From the NCBI RefSeq assembly GCF_025965215.1, contig NZ_JAOPXI010000077.1, positions 1 to 58,265 on the forward strand: DNA of 58,265 nt, read 5' to 3'. The notes below the pieces were generated by a model that saw nothing but the letters and a program-made list of their open reading frames with translations, did not search any database and was not told the origin of the DNA. Made by a program: the position numbers and the translations under genes. Shown piece after piece: positions 9,078-17,287 of this stretch. Position 1 is the first letter of the stretch; each line of letters starts with the position of its first letter. The stretch is from Marmoricola sp. (GTDB lineage Bacteria > Actinomycetota > Actinomycetes > Propionibacteriales > Nocardioidaceae).

Positions 9078-9934
9078 GTCAGGAAGCCCGCGTGCACGTG
9101 GTCGTGGTGGGTGCGGTCGCTGAACCACTGCGGGGCTGATCCGAGCAGGTAGGGCCCGCCGACGTTGTAGGAGCCGGCGCTCGCTGCGGCGTGCATGTAC
9201 TCGGTGACCAGATGCCTGGAGGTGCGCGGGTCCACGACCGACTTCCCATTGATCTGCCAGGTGTCGAAGGCGCGACCGCGAGGGTGGTCGCTGAGCCTGT
9301 TCGTGCCGAAAACGTACAACGGGTGGCCAGAGCGGATGACGCTCACTGCGATCCTGAAGTCGCGGGCCAGGGTCAGCAGCGCTACCAGGGTCGTGTGGTG
9401 AACCAGGCCGGAGCGCACGTCTCGGCGAGCCGCGGGCGGTAGGACGATCCGGTCATCGCTCAGCACCTGTCTGGCAACGGAGCTGAGCGGTGCGGGCGGT
9501 CCGGGCCGCGAGGGGTGCACGGCGTCGACGTGCCACCCTGAGCTCCGGCGCGAGAGCCGGACGTCGTAGGTCCGCCCAGACGGGGTGACGACGCCGTTGG
9601 CCAAGGACCAGGACCGGGTCACCACCAGGACGCTCGCCGAGCTGGTCAGCAGTCCGCCGTACTGGGCGTCGATCACGGCGAGGCGACGGTTCGGACCGGT
9701 CCCGACGCGCTCGATCCAACGGATGGCGGCCAGCTTGCATCGCGGGTCGAAATCTCCGCTGGACGGCTGCCAGAGCGCGGGGGAGGGCAGGACCGCCGGT
9801 GTCGTCGCGAGCGCGGCACTCGGCGTCCCGGCCCGGTAGCCCGACGGCGAGCCAGCAGCGGTCCGGCTCGTCGCGCAACCGCTGAGCAGCACGCCGAGGC
9901 CGGCCGCCATCAGGGTTCGTCGGTCCAGTTCCAC
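9074..9934 (-). CDS. Lipoprotein with an M15/hedgehog-type peptidase motif
   Basis: The 286-residue protein has a lipoprotein signal (lipobox LLSGC, Cys 20). The C-terminal third carries S-D-H-x-x-G-R-A-x-D and, near the end, H-H-D-H-V-H, matching the zinc-ligand pattern SxHxxGxAxD...HxH of VanY/hedgehog-like peptidases. The middle (about 50-170) is less clear and may be a substrate-binding part. It would act outside the membrane, possibly on peptidoglycan; the substrate is not shown. The gene runs convergently into the 5'-3' exonuclease gene, and the two stops overlap in the palindrome CTAG. Confidence 0.65.
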   Translation of the reverse strand: MELDRRTLMAAGLGVLLSGCATSRTAAGSPSGYRAGTPSAALATTPAVLPSPALWQPSSGDFDPRCKLAAIRWIERVGTGPNRRLAVIDAQYGGLLTSSASVLVVTRSWSLANGVVTPSGRTYDVRLSRRSSGWHVDAVHPSRPGPPAPLSSVARQVLSDDRIVLPPAARRDVRSGLVHHTTLVALLTLARDFRIAVSVIRSGHPLYVFGTNRLSDHPRGRAFDTWQINGKSVVDPRTSRHLVTEYMHAAASAGSYNVGGPYLLGSAPQWFSDRTHHDHVHAGFLT

Positions 9935-9974
9935 GCCTCGACGCTAACCCGACTTCCTAGGAGCGCCCCGTCGA

Positions 9975-11354
9975 TCACGCGTGCTGGCGCCACCAGTCCT
10001 GCCCAGAACGCGGCAGGGAGTGGATCGGGTCGTAGTACTCGTAGAGGCGGGTCAGCGCCTCGTTGTCGGCGGCCTCGATGGACGTGCGGTAGTTCTTCGT
10101 CCAGTACGAGATGCCGTGCTCGGTGTCGTACTGGGCCAACTGGTGGACCCACCGCTTGCCGACGAACGGTACGTCGCACACGATCCGCGGGGTGGCGAAC
10201 CCAGGGAGGTACCCCATGATCTCGTGCTGGAGCTGCTGGGCACGGGCCACCGAGACCCGCCAGTGCTCCGCGTTCGGGATCATGTCGCACATGTAGAGGT
10301 AGTACGGCATGATCTGGGCCCCGTCGAGCAGCGCAAAGCTCAGGTCGAGGAGCGCGTGCGGATCCGCGTTCACCCCGTCCAGCAGGACGCCCTGGTTGCG
10401 GACATCACGCACGCCGGCGTCCATCATCGCCCTGGCTGCGTCCGCCACCAGCGGCGTGACCGAGTTCGCGTGGTTGACGTGGGTGTGGATCGCGAGCGAC
10501 ACACCGCGAGACCGTGCCGTCGTGGCGACTCGTTCGATGCCGGCACGGACGTCGTCCTGGAGCCAGTGCTGCGGCATGCCCATCAGCGCCTTGGTCGCCA
10601 ACCGGATGTCACGGATGTTCTCGATCTCGAGCAGCCGGGTCAGGAAGTCTTCGAGCCGGGCGATCGGCATGTTCGCCACGTCACCGCCCGAGACGACGAC
10701 GTCGCGGACCTGAGACGTCGCGCGGAGGTAGGTCAGCATGGCCTCGAGCCGGTCGGTCGGCTTCACGGTGAACTTCAGCTTGTCGACCTGCGGCGTGGAG
10801 TTGCCGACGAGGTCCATCCGGGTGCAGTGCCCGCAGTACTGGGGGCAGGTCGGAAGCAGCTCGGCCAGGACCTTGGTCGGGTAGCGATGGGTCAACCCCT
10901 CGGCTGCCCACATGTCGTGCTCGTGCAGCGAGTCGCGCGACGAGTGCGGGTGCGAGGGCCAGTCCGTACGCCGGTCGGAGAACACCGGGACCATGTAGCG
11001 GCGTACCGGGTCGGCCAGGAACGCCTCAGTCAACGATCCGGGGCCACCCGCCCGGGCCCCGGAGGCCATCGTGTTGAGCATCTGCGGGGGCAGCAGCATT
11101 GACATCGTGGCGCGCTCGGCGTGGTCGCGCTCGAGGTCGACGTAGAACGACTCCGCGACCAGGTCACCGAGGACCTCCCGCAGCTGGTACGGATTCTTGA
11201 CGCAGTGCGCGCGCTGCCACTGGGCGCTCGCCCAGTCGGCCGCCGTGACGTCCCGCCAGCCGGGGAACCGCGTCCAGTCGGGCTCGACCAGCTCGACGCG
11301 CGTGTAGCGGTACGGCTGACCCGCGACGTCCGGTGCGATCGTTTCGACGCTCAT
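9975..11354 (-). CDS. kamA: Lysine 2,3-aminomutase, radical SAM
   Basis: The 459-residue enzyme of the KamA family converts L-lysine to L-beta-lysine using a 4Fe-4S cluster, S-adenosylmethionine and PLP. The cluster motif CxxxCxxC is seen as CPQYCGHC (about 168-175). The PLP-lysine segment, PGGGGK in the clostridial enzyme, reads PFVGK here. ATG 11354 has a strong AGGAGGA ribosome site a few bases upstream; an ATG 30 bases further up lacks one. The gene is divergent from kdd-kamD-kamE-kal, which supports a catabolic rather than antibiotic role. The 154-base divergent gap (11355-11508) holds both promoters but no RNA element I can name. Confidence 0.92.
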   Translation of the reverse strand: MSVETIAPDVAGQPYRYTRVELVEPDWTRFPGWRDVTAADWASAQWQRAHCVKNPYQLREVLGDLVAESFYVDLERDHAERATMSMLLPPQMLNTMASGARAGGPGSLTEAFLADPVRRYMVPVFSDRRTDWPSHPHSSRDSLHEHDMWAAEGLTHRYPTKVLAELLPTCPQYCGHCTRMDLVGNSTPQVDKLKFTVKPTDRLEAMLTYLRATSQVRDVVVSGGDVANMPIARLEDFLTRLLEIENIRDIRLATKALMGMPQHWLQDDVRAGIERVATTARSRGVSLAIHTHVNHANSVTPLVADAARAMMDAGVRDVRNQGVLLDGVNADPHALLDLSFALLDGAQIMPYYLYMCDMIPNAEHWRVSVARAQQLQHEIMGYLPGFATPRIVCDVPFVGKRWVHQLAQYDTEHGISYWTKNYRTSIEAADNEALTRLYEYYDPIHSLPRSGQDWWRQHA

Positions 11355-11508
11355 TGCTCCTCCTGGCCGCGGATGGCGCGACATGGGTCCTACCAGCGCG
11401 TCGGTTGTGTGACGCCGGTCTCAGGTGTCAGAGTAGGAGAGAAGATCCGGCAATGCCACCTCGACACGGGAAATTATCTCGTGAATGAGTCGAATGGAAG
11501 GACGATAC

Positions 11509-12561
11509 GTGACGAACGACCTGTTGGCCGAAGGAGATCCGGTGGGCAGCCACCGCGTCCTGGAACCGGCGGGTGCGCTGCCCCAGTCTGCATCGAGGCT
11601 CGATGCCCGTCCCGAGCTCTGGGCCGACGAGGTCCGGATCGGGATCGAACGGCTCAACCTCGACGCGGCGTCGTTCCGTCAGCTGTTCGAGAAGCACGCC
11701 GGCAACGGGCAGTCCGTGCGCTCCGAGGTCCTCGACATCGTCGCTGAGCGCGGCAAGATGCAGAACCCGGTCACCGGCTCGGGCGGCATGCTGATCGGAA
11801 CGGTCGAGGAGGTGGGTCCTGCCTCGCCGCTCGGACTGCGAGTCGGCGACCGGGTGGCCACCCTGGTCTCGCTGACGCTCACGCCCCTGGCGATCTCCGA
11901 CGGCCTCGAACGCTGGGACGGGATGTCCGAGCAGGTTCCCGCATCAGGTCACGCGATCCTGTTCGGTCGTTCGATCGCGGCGGTCCTGCCCCCCGATCTC
12001 GACGACGCCGAAGCTCTTGCCGTGATGGACGTGTGCGGGGCGCCGGCGCTGACAGCCCGGGTGGTCGCTGAGTATGCCGCCGCGGCTGACGACGTGGGGG
12101 TGGCCGTCATCGGAGCAGCCGGGAAATCCGGCTCACTGAGTCTGACCGCGGCACGGCGCGCCGGAGCGACCCACCTGATCGGCGTCGTGCCGAACGAGCG
12201 CGAAGCCCGGTCCCTGCGTGACTCCGGGCTCGCCGACGAGGTGGTGCTCGCCGACGCCCGTGATCCGAGGGGGCTGCGGGACGCTGTCGCGAAGGCCGGT
12301 GGCCCGGCTGATGTCACCGTGGTCTGTGTCGACGTGCCCGGCTGTGAGGGTGGGGCGATCCTGGCGACGGGCACCGGCGGCACGATCATCTTCTTCTCGA
12401 TGGCGACCTCGTTCCCCGCGGCAGCCCTGGGAGCCGAGGGCCTGGCGGCAGACGTCACGATGCTCGTCGGCAACGGCTACGTCCCCGGACACGCAGACCT
12501 CGCGCTCGACCTGTACCGGGTAACACCCGGCGTACGCGACCTCTTCGGACAGCGGCGATGA
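11509..12561 (+). CDS. kdd: L-erythro-3,5-diaminohexanoate dehydrogenase
   Basis: The 350-residue enzyme of the medium-chain dehydrogenase-like Kdd family should deaminate 3,5-diaminohexanoate to 5-amino-3-oxohexanoate with NAD(P). The cofactor fold appears as VAVIGAAGKSGSLSL (about 200-215), and the N-terminus has the VGSHRVLEP segment typical of Kdd. The GTG at 11509 is preferred because GGAAGGA lies six bases before it; an in-frame ATG at 11485 is possible. The stop overlaps the kamD start (ATGA), so it heads a tightly coupled operon. Confidence 0.9.
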   Translation: MTNDLLAEGDPVGSHRVLEPAGALPQSASRLDARPELWADEVRIGIERLNLDAASFRQLFEKHAGNGQSVRSEVLDIVAERGKMQNPVTGSGGMLIGTVEEVGPASPLGLRVGDRVATLVSLTLTPLAISDGLERWDGMSEQVPASGHAILFGRSIAAVLPPDLDDAEALAVMDVCGAPALTARVVAEYAAAADDVGVAVIGAAGKSGSLSLTAARRAGATHLIGVVPNEREARSLRDSGLADEVVLADARDPRGLRDAVAKAGGPADVTVVCVDVPGCEGGAILATGTGGTIIFFSMATSFPAAALGAEGLAADVTMLVGNGYVPGHADLALDLYRVTPGVRDLFGQRR

Positions 12562-14123
12562 CGGGCAAGCTGGATCTCGACCCGGTCCTCGTACGACGCG
12601 CCCGGGTGCTGGCGCGCCAGGTCGGCCGACCCATCGTCAAGCTGGCCCGCCAGCACACCACCGTCTCGGTCGAGCGGGCGACGCTGCGCTTGGCGGGACT
12701 GTCCGGAGCCGACCCCGACGGCACCCCCTGGGTCAACCGGCTTGCCGATGCGGTGCGGGCCGATGTCGGGCTCGAGCACGGGCTGGCGCTCCCCGTCTGG
12801 GATGCGCTGGTTCGCGGGGAGGGCGAGGACCTGCTGGTGCTGGCGCAGAAGGCCGCCGCCGGGTCCGTCCGGTTCCGGTTGCCCGACGGGCGTGACGCGA
12901 CCCGCGCCCAGGCCGCGGCGCGCCGCCAGGTGGGCGCGGGGATCCGCCGGATCGATGCGCAGCGCAAGGCCCGGGAGCGGTTGATCCGCACGATGGGAGA
13001 CGCCCCGAGCCAGCCGTGGATCTACCTGATCGTGGCCACTGGGGACATCTACGAGGACATCCCGCAGGCCCAGGCAGCGGCGCGCGCCGGTGCCGACGTG
13101 ATCGCCGTGATCCGTTCGACCGGCCAGTCGTTGCTCGACTACGTGCCCGAGGGCGCCACTCGGGAGGGCTTCGCCGGCACCTATGCGACCCAGGAGAACT
13201 TCCGGCTCATGCGGGCCGCGCTGGACGAGACGAGCCGCGAGCTGGGCCGCTACGTCCGGCTGACCAACTACGCCTCCGGCCTCTGCATGCCCGAGATCGC
13301 CGCGCTCGCCGGCCTGGAACGACTCGACATGATGCTGAACGACTCGATGTACGGGATCCTCTTCCGCGACATCAACCCGATCCGCACCTTCGTCGACCAG
13401 CGGTTCAGCCGCCAGGTCCACGCCCGCGCCGGGATCGTGATCAACACCGGCGAGGACAACTACCTCACGACCGCGGACGCGGTCGAGGCAGCGCACACCG
13501 TGACCACCAGTCAGCTCCTCAACGAGTTCTTCGCCAAGGAGGCTGGGCTGGCGGACTGGCAGCTCGGCCTGGGCCATGCGTTCGAGATCGACCCGGACGT
13601 GCCGTCCTCGCTACGGCTCGAGCTCGCGCACGCACTGCTGGCGCGCGAGCTGTTCCCGAAAGCGCCGCTCAAATGGATGCCGCCGACCAAGCACATGACC
13701 GGTGACGTCTTCCGGGGCTACCTGCTGGACGGGTTCTTCAACCTTGTCGGCGCACTGACCGGCCAGGGCATCTTGCTCGTCGGGATGATGACCGAGGCAG
13801 TGGTCACACCGTGGCTCTCGGACCGCGACCTGGCACTGCAGAACGTCCGTTACGTGCTCCACGCGGCCGGCGACCTGCAGGCCGATTTCCGGCCGCTCCC
13901 CGGCAGCTTCATCCCGGCCCGGGCACAGCAGGTCCTGGGCGAGTCGATCGACCTGCTCGAACGGATCTTGGAGCACGATCGTGGGCTCCTGGATGCGATC
14001 GCCGACGGCACGTTCGGCTTGATGCGGCGGCCGCCAGACGGGGGCCGTGGCCTGGACGGGGTGTTCCGGAAGGCACCCGCGTACGTGAACCCCGCCACCG
14101 ACCTCCTGGAGGGGACCGCATGA
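12558..14123 (+). CDS. kamD: Lysine 5,6-aminomutase alpha subunit
   Basis: The 521-residue protein matches the alpha subunit of coenzyme-B12- and PLP-dependent lysine 5,6-aminomutase, which moves the terminal amino group of D-lysine or L-beta-lysine to C5. It has the conserved TIM-barrel segments RSTGQSLLDYVPEG, YATQENFRLMR and LNDSMYGILFRDIN, and the C-terminal KWMPPTKHMTGD loop. Overlaps with kdd upstream and kamE downstream are both ATGA. Length is close to the clostridial protein (about 516 residues). No mutation suggesting inactivity is visible. Confidence 0.93.
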   Translation: MTGKLDLDPVLVRRARVLARQVGRPIVKLARQHTTVSVERATLRLAGLSGADPDGTPWVNRLADAVRADVGLEHGLALPVWDALVRGEGEDLLVLAQKAAAGSVRFRLPDGRDATRAQAAARRQVGAGIRRIDAQRKARERLIRTMGDAPSQPWIYLIVATGDIYEDIPQAQAAARAGADVIAVIRSTGQSLLDYVPEGATREGFAGTYATQENFRLMRAALDETSRELGRYVRLTNYASGLCMPEIAALAGLERLDMMLNDSMYGILFRDINPIRTFVDQRFSRQVHARAGIVINTGEDNYLTTADAVEAAHTVTTSQLLNEFFAKEAGLADWQLGLGHAFEIDPDVPSSLRLELAHALLARELFPKAPLKWMPPTKHMTGDVFRGYLLDGFFNLVGALTGQGILLVGMMTEAVVTPWLSDRDLALQNVRYVLHAAGDLQADFRPLPGSFIPARAQQVLGESIDLLERILEHDRGLLDAIADGTFGLMRRPPDGGRGLDGVFRKAPAYVNPATDLLEGTA

Positions 14124-14854
14124 GTCTGCTCCGACCGTACGGCGACACCACCGGTGACGGCATGGTCCAGGTGTCCTTCACCCTGCCGATGGCCCACTCC
14201 AAGGTCGCAGAGGGCGCCGCAGCCCAGCTGGCCGAGAAGATGGGGATCCAGCCGGCGCTGGTGGTTCATGCGAAGCCCATGGGGCCGGACTTCACGTTCT
14301 TCGTGGTCTACGGTCCGGTCCGCCACCTGGTCGATCCCAGCCTGGTCGAGGTGGTCGAGCGGGACTACCCGCTCCTCACGGCCAAGGAGGTCAACGCCCG
14401 GGTGAAGTCGACCTTGCGGCGCCGCCTGGTCGTGGTCGGCGCGTGCATCGGCACCGACGCCCACACGGTCGGGATCGACGCGATCCTGAACATCAAGGGC
14501 TTCGCGGGGGAGAAGGGGCTGGAGTACTACCGAGAGCTGAAGGTCGTGAACCTCGGCGCCCAGGTCTCCGTTCCCGACCTGGTCGGCCACGCCATCGAGG
14601 AGAAGGCCGACGCGGTCCTCGTCAGTCAGGTGGTCACCCAGCGAGACGCGCACCTGCTGAACACCCGGGAGATGTCGGCCGCGTTCCGCGAGGCGTTTCC
14701 GCCGGCACGGCGGCCGGTGCTGATCGTCGGCGGGCCGCGCTTCGACGAGTCGATGGCCGCCGAACTCGGGGTCGACCGGGTCTTCGCCCGCGGAACGACC
14801 CCGGTCGACGTCGCCAGCTTCCTGGTCCACCGTCTCGAGAAGAGGGCGTCATGA
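14120..14854 (+). CDS. kamE: Lysine 5,6-aminomutase beta subunit, B12-binding
   Basis: The 244-residue beta subunit carries the Rossmann-like cobalamin domain. The DxHxxG motif appears as DAHTVG (about 113-118), with the histidine as lower cobalt ligand. The lysine that forms the PLP Schiff base is conserved in NIKGFAG, and the later GG loop (IVGGPRF) is present. A longer frame starting at 13811 lies inside kamD and is rejected; ATG 14120 overlaps the kamD stop. The subunit is complete, so the aminomutase should be functional if the cell makes or imports adenosylcobalamin. Confidence 0.93.
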   Translation: MSLLRPYGDTTGDGMVQVSFTLPMAHSKVAEGAAAQLAEKMGIQPALVVHAKPMGPDFTFFVVYGPVRHLVDPSLVEVVERDYPLLTAKEVNARVKSTLRRRLVVVGACIGTDAHTVGIDAILNIKGFAGEKGLEYYRELKVVNLGAQVSVPDLVGHAIEEKADAVLVSQVVTQRDAHLLNTREMSAAFREAFPPARRPVLIVGGPRFDESMAAELGVDRVFARGTTPVDVASFLVHRLEKRAS

Positions 14855-15246
14855 GTCGAACACCTGCCTGCGTGCCGGGTCTGCGGGTCACGCACCGGCG
14901 CTACGTCCCGTACGCGCACGCGCACTACGCCGGCAACCTGGTCGACGGTGCCTACACGCTCGCCCTGTTCGGTGACGTCGCCACCGAGCTGTGCATCACC
15001 ACCGACGAGGACGAAGGACTGTTCGCGTCGTACGCCGAGGTGCAGTTCCGTGCGCCGGTGAGGGCCGGCGACGTGCTCGAGGTCGTGGGCGAGCTGACCC
15101 GCGTCGGGACACGCTCGCGGGTCATCACCTTCACGGCCACGGTCGTCGGTCGCGGGACTGCCGGGGCCGGTGGCTCGGCCGCGTTGATGCTGCCCGAACC
15201 GATCCTGGCGACGACAGCGATCGGCACCTGTGTCGTACCGGAGTGA
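14851..15246 (+). CDS. kal: 3-aminobutyryl-CoA ammonia-lyase
   Basis: The 131-residue hot-dog-fold protein is of Kal size and has the family-like segments AHAHYAGNLVDGAY and EVQFRAPVRAGDVLEV. Kal releases ammonia from L-3-aminobutyryl-CoA to give crotonyl-CoA, the last specific step of the lysine aminomutase pathway. It starts inside the kamE stop (ATGA). Upstream in-frame sequence from 14443 belongs to kamE. Kce, which would make its substrate, is not found between kdd and kal as it is in clostridial clusters. Hot-dog proteins are easily confused with thioesterases; context decides the call. Confidence 0.87.
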   Translation: MSRTPACVPGLRVTHRRYVPYAHAHYAGNLVDGAYTLALFGDVATELCITTDEDEGLFASYAEVQFRAPVRAGDVLEVVGELTRVGTRSRVITFTATVVGRGTAGAGGSAALMLPEPILATTAIGTCVVPE

Positions 15247-15334
15247 ACCTTCAACGTGCACTTCAGCGAGTCCGTCAAGACACGCCGCCGGACGAATTTT
15301 CTTTCATGAATTGTTGGCTCTGGAGTCACTCGCC

Positions 15335-15367
15335 TGACCTGCGTATTTACCGCATCTGCGCAGGTCA
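15335..15367 (+). terminator. Hairpin after the kam operon, possible terminator
   Basis: TGACCTGCG (15335-15343) and CGCAGGTCA (15359-15367) form a perfect 9-bp stem with a 15-base loop, about 90 bases after kal. No T-tract follows, so intrinsic termination is uncertain. Confidence 0.35.
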
Positions 15368-15375
15368 GTCGACGG

Positions 15376-15404
15376 TTGACAGGAGCGCCGGAGATCGGTT
15401 GGGT
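15376..15404 (+). promoter_or_regulatory. Candidate promoter in the gap after kal
   Basis: A consensus -35 box TTGACA (15376-15381) is followed after 17 bases by TTGGGT (15399-15404) as a weak -10. It points into the gap that holds the cloverleaf-like element, not directly into a gene. Confidence 0.35.
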
Positions 15405-15440
15405 AGCGCTGTTCCTCCAGGCAGATCGTCTTGCTTGCGA

Positions 15441-15509
15441 ACCTCGACATGAGGGCAAAGCCTCACCGGCCGCCGCGGTGTGGGTGGACCCCTACGGTTG
15501 CGTCGAGGT
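15441..15509 (+). ncRNA. Cloverleaf-like structured RNA candidate
   Basis: The 437-base gap 15247-15683 has no convincing protein gene. Within it ACCTCGAC (15441-15448) and GTCGAGGT (15502-15509) form a perfect closing stem. Inside are TGAGG-GCAAAG-CCTCA (15450-15465), a CCG/CGG hairpin (15466-15478) and GGGT-GG-ACCC (15482-15491). The whole lies about 35 bases after a possible promoter. The family is not recognised. The GGGCAAAGCC string recalls part of the c-di-GMP-I core, but the rest does not fit. Confidence 0.3.
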
Positions 15510-15634
15510 CTCTCGAGCCGGATGGGAGAACACGGGGGGAGTGCGGCACCAGTAGACAACGGTCGTCCGGTGACATCCAGTCATCGTGCGGGCGGTCCGA
15601 AGGTCCCGTTCCTCCCCCCGCCGCCTCATCCGTC

Positions 15635-15646
15635 GTCACCGGTGAC
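15635..15646. promoter_or_regulatory. 12-bp palindrome upstream of the dinB promoter
   Basis: GTCACCGGTGAC is a perfect palindrome 24 bases upstream of the TAGCGT box at 15671. It could be a regulator site; no regulator is known. Confidence 0.3.
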
Positions 15647-15670
15647 CGTCCCCGGGTTGAAACGAGCAGT

Positions 15671-15676
15671 TAGCGT
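15671..15676 (+). promoter_or_regulatory. -10 box of a probable leaderless promoter (DinB protein)
   Basis: TAGCGT lies seven bases before ATG 15684, which argues for this start over upstream in-frame codons. Confidence 0.55.
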
Positions 15677-15683
15677 GGGAGCC

Positions 15684-16211
15684 ATGTCCCCCCGTGTCGA
15701 TCCGCCACTGCGAGCAGGCGAGTCCGAAACCCTGCTCGCCTTCCTCGACTACCATCGCGCGACCTTCCGGTCGAAGGTCGATGGGGTCGATGCCGCAGGA
15801 CTCGCACTCCGCATCGAGCCGTCGACGATGACCCTCGGCGGCATGATGAAGCACCTGACCCTGGTCGAGGAGAGCTGGTTCTCGCGGGTCCTGCTCGGGC
15901 GTGAGTTCGGGGCTCCGTGGGACGGGATCGACTGGGAGTCCGACCCCGACTGGGAATGGCGGACCGGCGCCCTCGATCCGGCTGTGGACCTGTTCGCCGC
16001 CTACGACTCGACCGTCGCGCACGCTCGGGCCGATGTGGCCGACGTCCTGGTGGAGGGCGGTCTGGACGCACTCTCCCGCCGCGAGTCGCGTCACGGCTCC
16101 GGGTATTTCAGCCTGCGCTGGATCCTGCTGCACATGATCGAGGAGTACGCGCGTCACAACGGGCATGCAGACCTGTTGCGCGAGGCCGTGGACGGCCAGG
16201 TGGGTGAATGA
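15684..16211 (+). CDS. DinB/DUF664-family protein (possible mycothiol-dependent enzyme)
   Basis: The 175-residue four-helix-bundle protein has a first histidine in MMKHLTLVEESWF (about 50-65) and further histidines in LLHMIEEYARHNGHADLLRE near the end. These match the metal-binding triad of the DinB/YfiT superfamily. In actinobacteria DUF664 proteins are often thiol-S-transferases that may use mycothiol. The start is set by a -10 box seven bases before the ATG; a frame running back to 15480 is not supported. The stop overlaps the fxsA start (ATGA). The substrate is unknown. Confidence 0.8.
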   Translation: MSPRVDPPLRAGESETLLAFLDYHRATFRSKVDGVDAAGLALRIEPSTMTLGGMMKHLTLVEESWFSRVLLGREFGAPWDGIDWESDPDWEWRTGALDPAVDLFAAYDSTVAHARADVADVLVEGGLDALSRRESRHGSGYFSLRWILLHMIEEYARHNGHADLLREAVDGQVGE

Positions 16212-16678
16212 GGCGGTCCTTCCCCTGGTGGCTGCTGCTCGTCGCCTTCATCCTGGTCCCGATCGCGGAGATCTACGTCCTGATCAAGGTCGGCCAGGTG
16301 ATCGGGGTGTGGTGGACCGTCCTGCTCCTCATCGCGGACAGTGCGTTCGGGTCCTGGTTGATCCGTCACCAGGGCAGCAGGGCCTGGCGTGCGCTGCGGG
16401 TCGCCCTGGCCGAGGGCCGCATGCCCGCCCGGGAACTGGCCGACGGCATCCTGATCGTGATCGGGGGAACCCTGATGATCAGTCCCGGGTTCGTCACCGA
16501 TGTGTTCGGCATGGTGCTGATCCTGCCGTTCACGCGTCCGCTCGGCCGACGTTTCCTGGCCCGTGCCCTGGCCCGGCGACTAGGACCGTTGGGCGTCCAG
16601 TCCTGGAACGTACGTCGCCCTGAACCACCAAGTGACGTGGTCCAGGGCGATGTGGTCGAGCCGGGTGACCCGGGGTGA
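16208..16678 (+). CDS. fxsA: FxsA-family membrane protein
   Basis: The 156-residue inner-membrane protein has two N-terminal membrane helices (about 6-28 and 33-52; core IAEIYVLIKVGQ.IG.WWT), the conserved GTLMISPGFVTD segment and a third hydrophobic stretch. It ends in a charged tail rich in Arg then acidic residues. E. coli FxsA overproduction relieves exclusion of phage T7 from F-carrying cells; the normal role is unclear. It overlaps the DinB gene and converges on rbpA with 17 bases between. fxsA near rbpA also occurs in M. tuberculosis. Confidence 0.9.
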   Translation: MRRSFPWWLLLVAFILVPIAEIYVLIKVGQVIGVWWTVLLLIADSAFGSWLIRHQGSRAWRALRVALAEGRMPARELADGILIVIGGTLMISPGFVTDVFGMVLILPFTRPLGRRFLARALARRLGPLGVQSWNVRRPEPPSDVVQGDVVEPGDPG

Positions 16679-16695
16679 CGGATCGGCGCTTCAGG

Positions 16696-17091
16696 TCAGG
16701 CGTTGGCCTTCTTCTTGGCCTTGGCGCGTGATGCCGGGCGGTGCAGGTGCGCCGGGCCGATCTCACCGCCGCGGAGCAGCTCCAGCCGCTCGGTCAGGAT
16801 GTCCTCGAGCTCGCTGATGGACCGGCGCTCCAGGAGCATGTCCCAGTGCGTGCGGGCCGGCTTCTCGACCTTCTGCTCGGGCAGGATCCCGTCGACGCTC
16901 AGGGCCTCGGCGCCGCAGCGCGGGCACTCCCAGTTCGCCGGGACGTCAGCCTCGACCGACATCGTGATCTCGAAGACGTGGCCGCGGGTGCACTGGTAAC
17001 CGACCTGCTGCCGCGCAGCGAACTCGATGCCACGCTCATCCTCGAAGCTCTGGCCACCGAGGCGCGCGCCTCGCAAAGTCCGGTCTCCCAT
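16696..17091 (-). CDS. rbpA: RNA polymerase-binding protein RbpA
   Basis: The 131-residue protein starts MGDRTLRGARLGG and contains the RbpA core: YQC..GH.F...., then WECPRCG (the Cys/Cys pairs of the zinc or beta-barrel core domain, about 33-62), the basic linker and the C-terminal sigma-interaction part (KPARTHWDMLLERRS.SELE). RbpA stabilises open complexes formed by the primary sigma factor in actinobacteria. ATG 17091 has an excellent ribosome site, TTTGGAGGAA; a longer frame to 17238 is not supported. The tail is a Lys/Ala-rich extension. The 196 bases up to the MFS stop hold its promoter only. Confidence 0.95.
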   Translation of the reverse strand: MGDRTLRGARLGGQSFEDERGIEFAARQQVGYQCTRGHVFEITMSVEADVPANWECPRCGAEALSVDGILPEQKVEKPARTHWDMLLERRSISELEDILTERLELLRGGEIGPAHLHRPASRAKAKKKANA

Positions 17092-17287
17092 GCGATTCCT
17101 CCAAATAGTCCGTGCGAGCCAGATCGTGGCCGCACCCTCATGCGTACAACCTCTGGGACGCTCAGGCAAGTCGAACGTGACGCCAGCCGTTCGCGTGCGG
17201 GACGCGCCACCGACTGGTTTCCCTCGGTAGATCGTCAACGAACGCGCACCCCTGAGGATTCCCGCGGGTTCGGCTGCGAGACACGAC

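Noticed and set aside
11355-11508. Cobalamin riboswitch upstream of the B12-dependent kam operon
   Set aside because: No B12-box-like sequence or fold is visible in the 154-base divergent gap.
15441-15509. c-di-GMP-I (GEMM) riboswitch suggested by GGGCAAAGCC and CCGGCC
   Set aside because: The second strand of the core and the spacing of the GEMM fold are absent, and no typical target gene follows.
15441-15509. A tRNA gene, from the cloverleaf shape
   Set aside because: There is no T-loop TTCRA, no 7-bp acceptor with CCA and no anticodon-loop pattern.
15480-15683. N-terminal extension of the DinB/DUF664 protein
   Set aside because: The extension is Pro/Arg-rich without homology, and a -10 box stands seven bases before the inner ATG at 15684.
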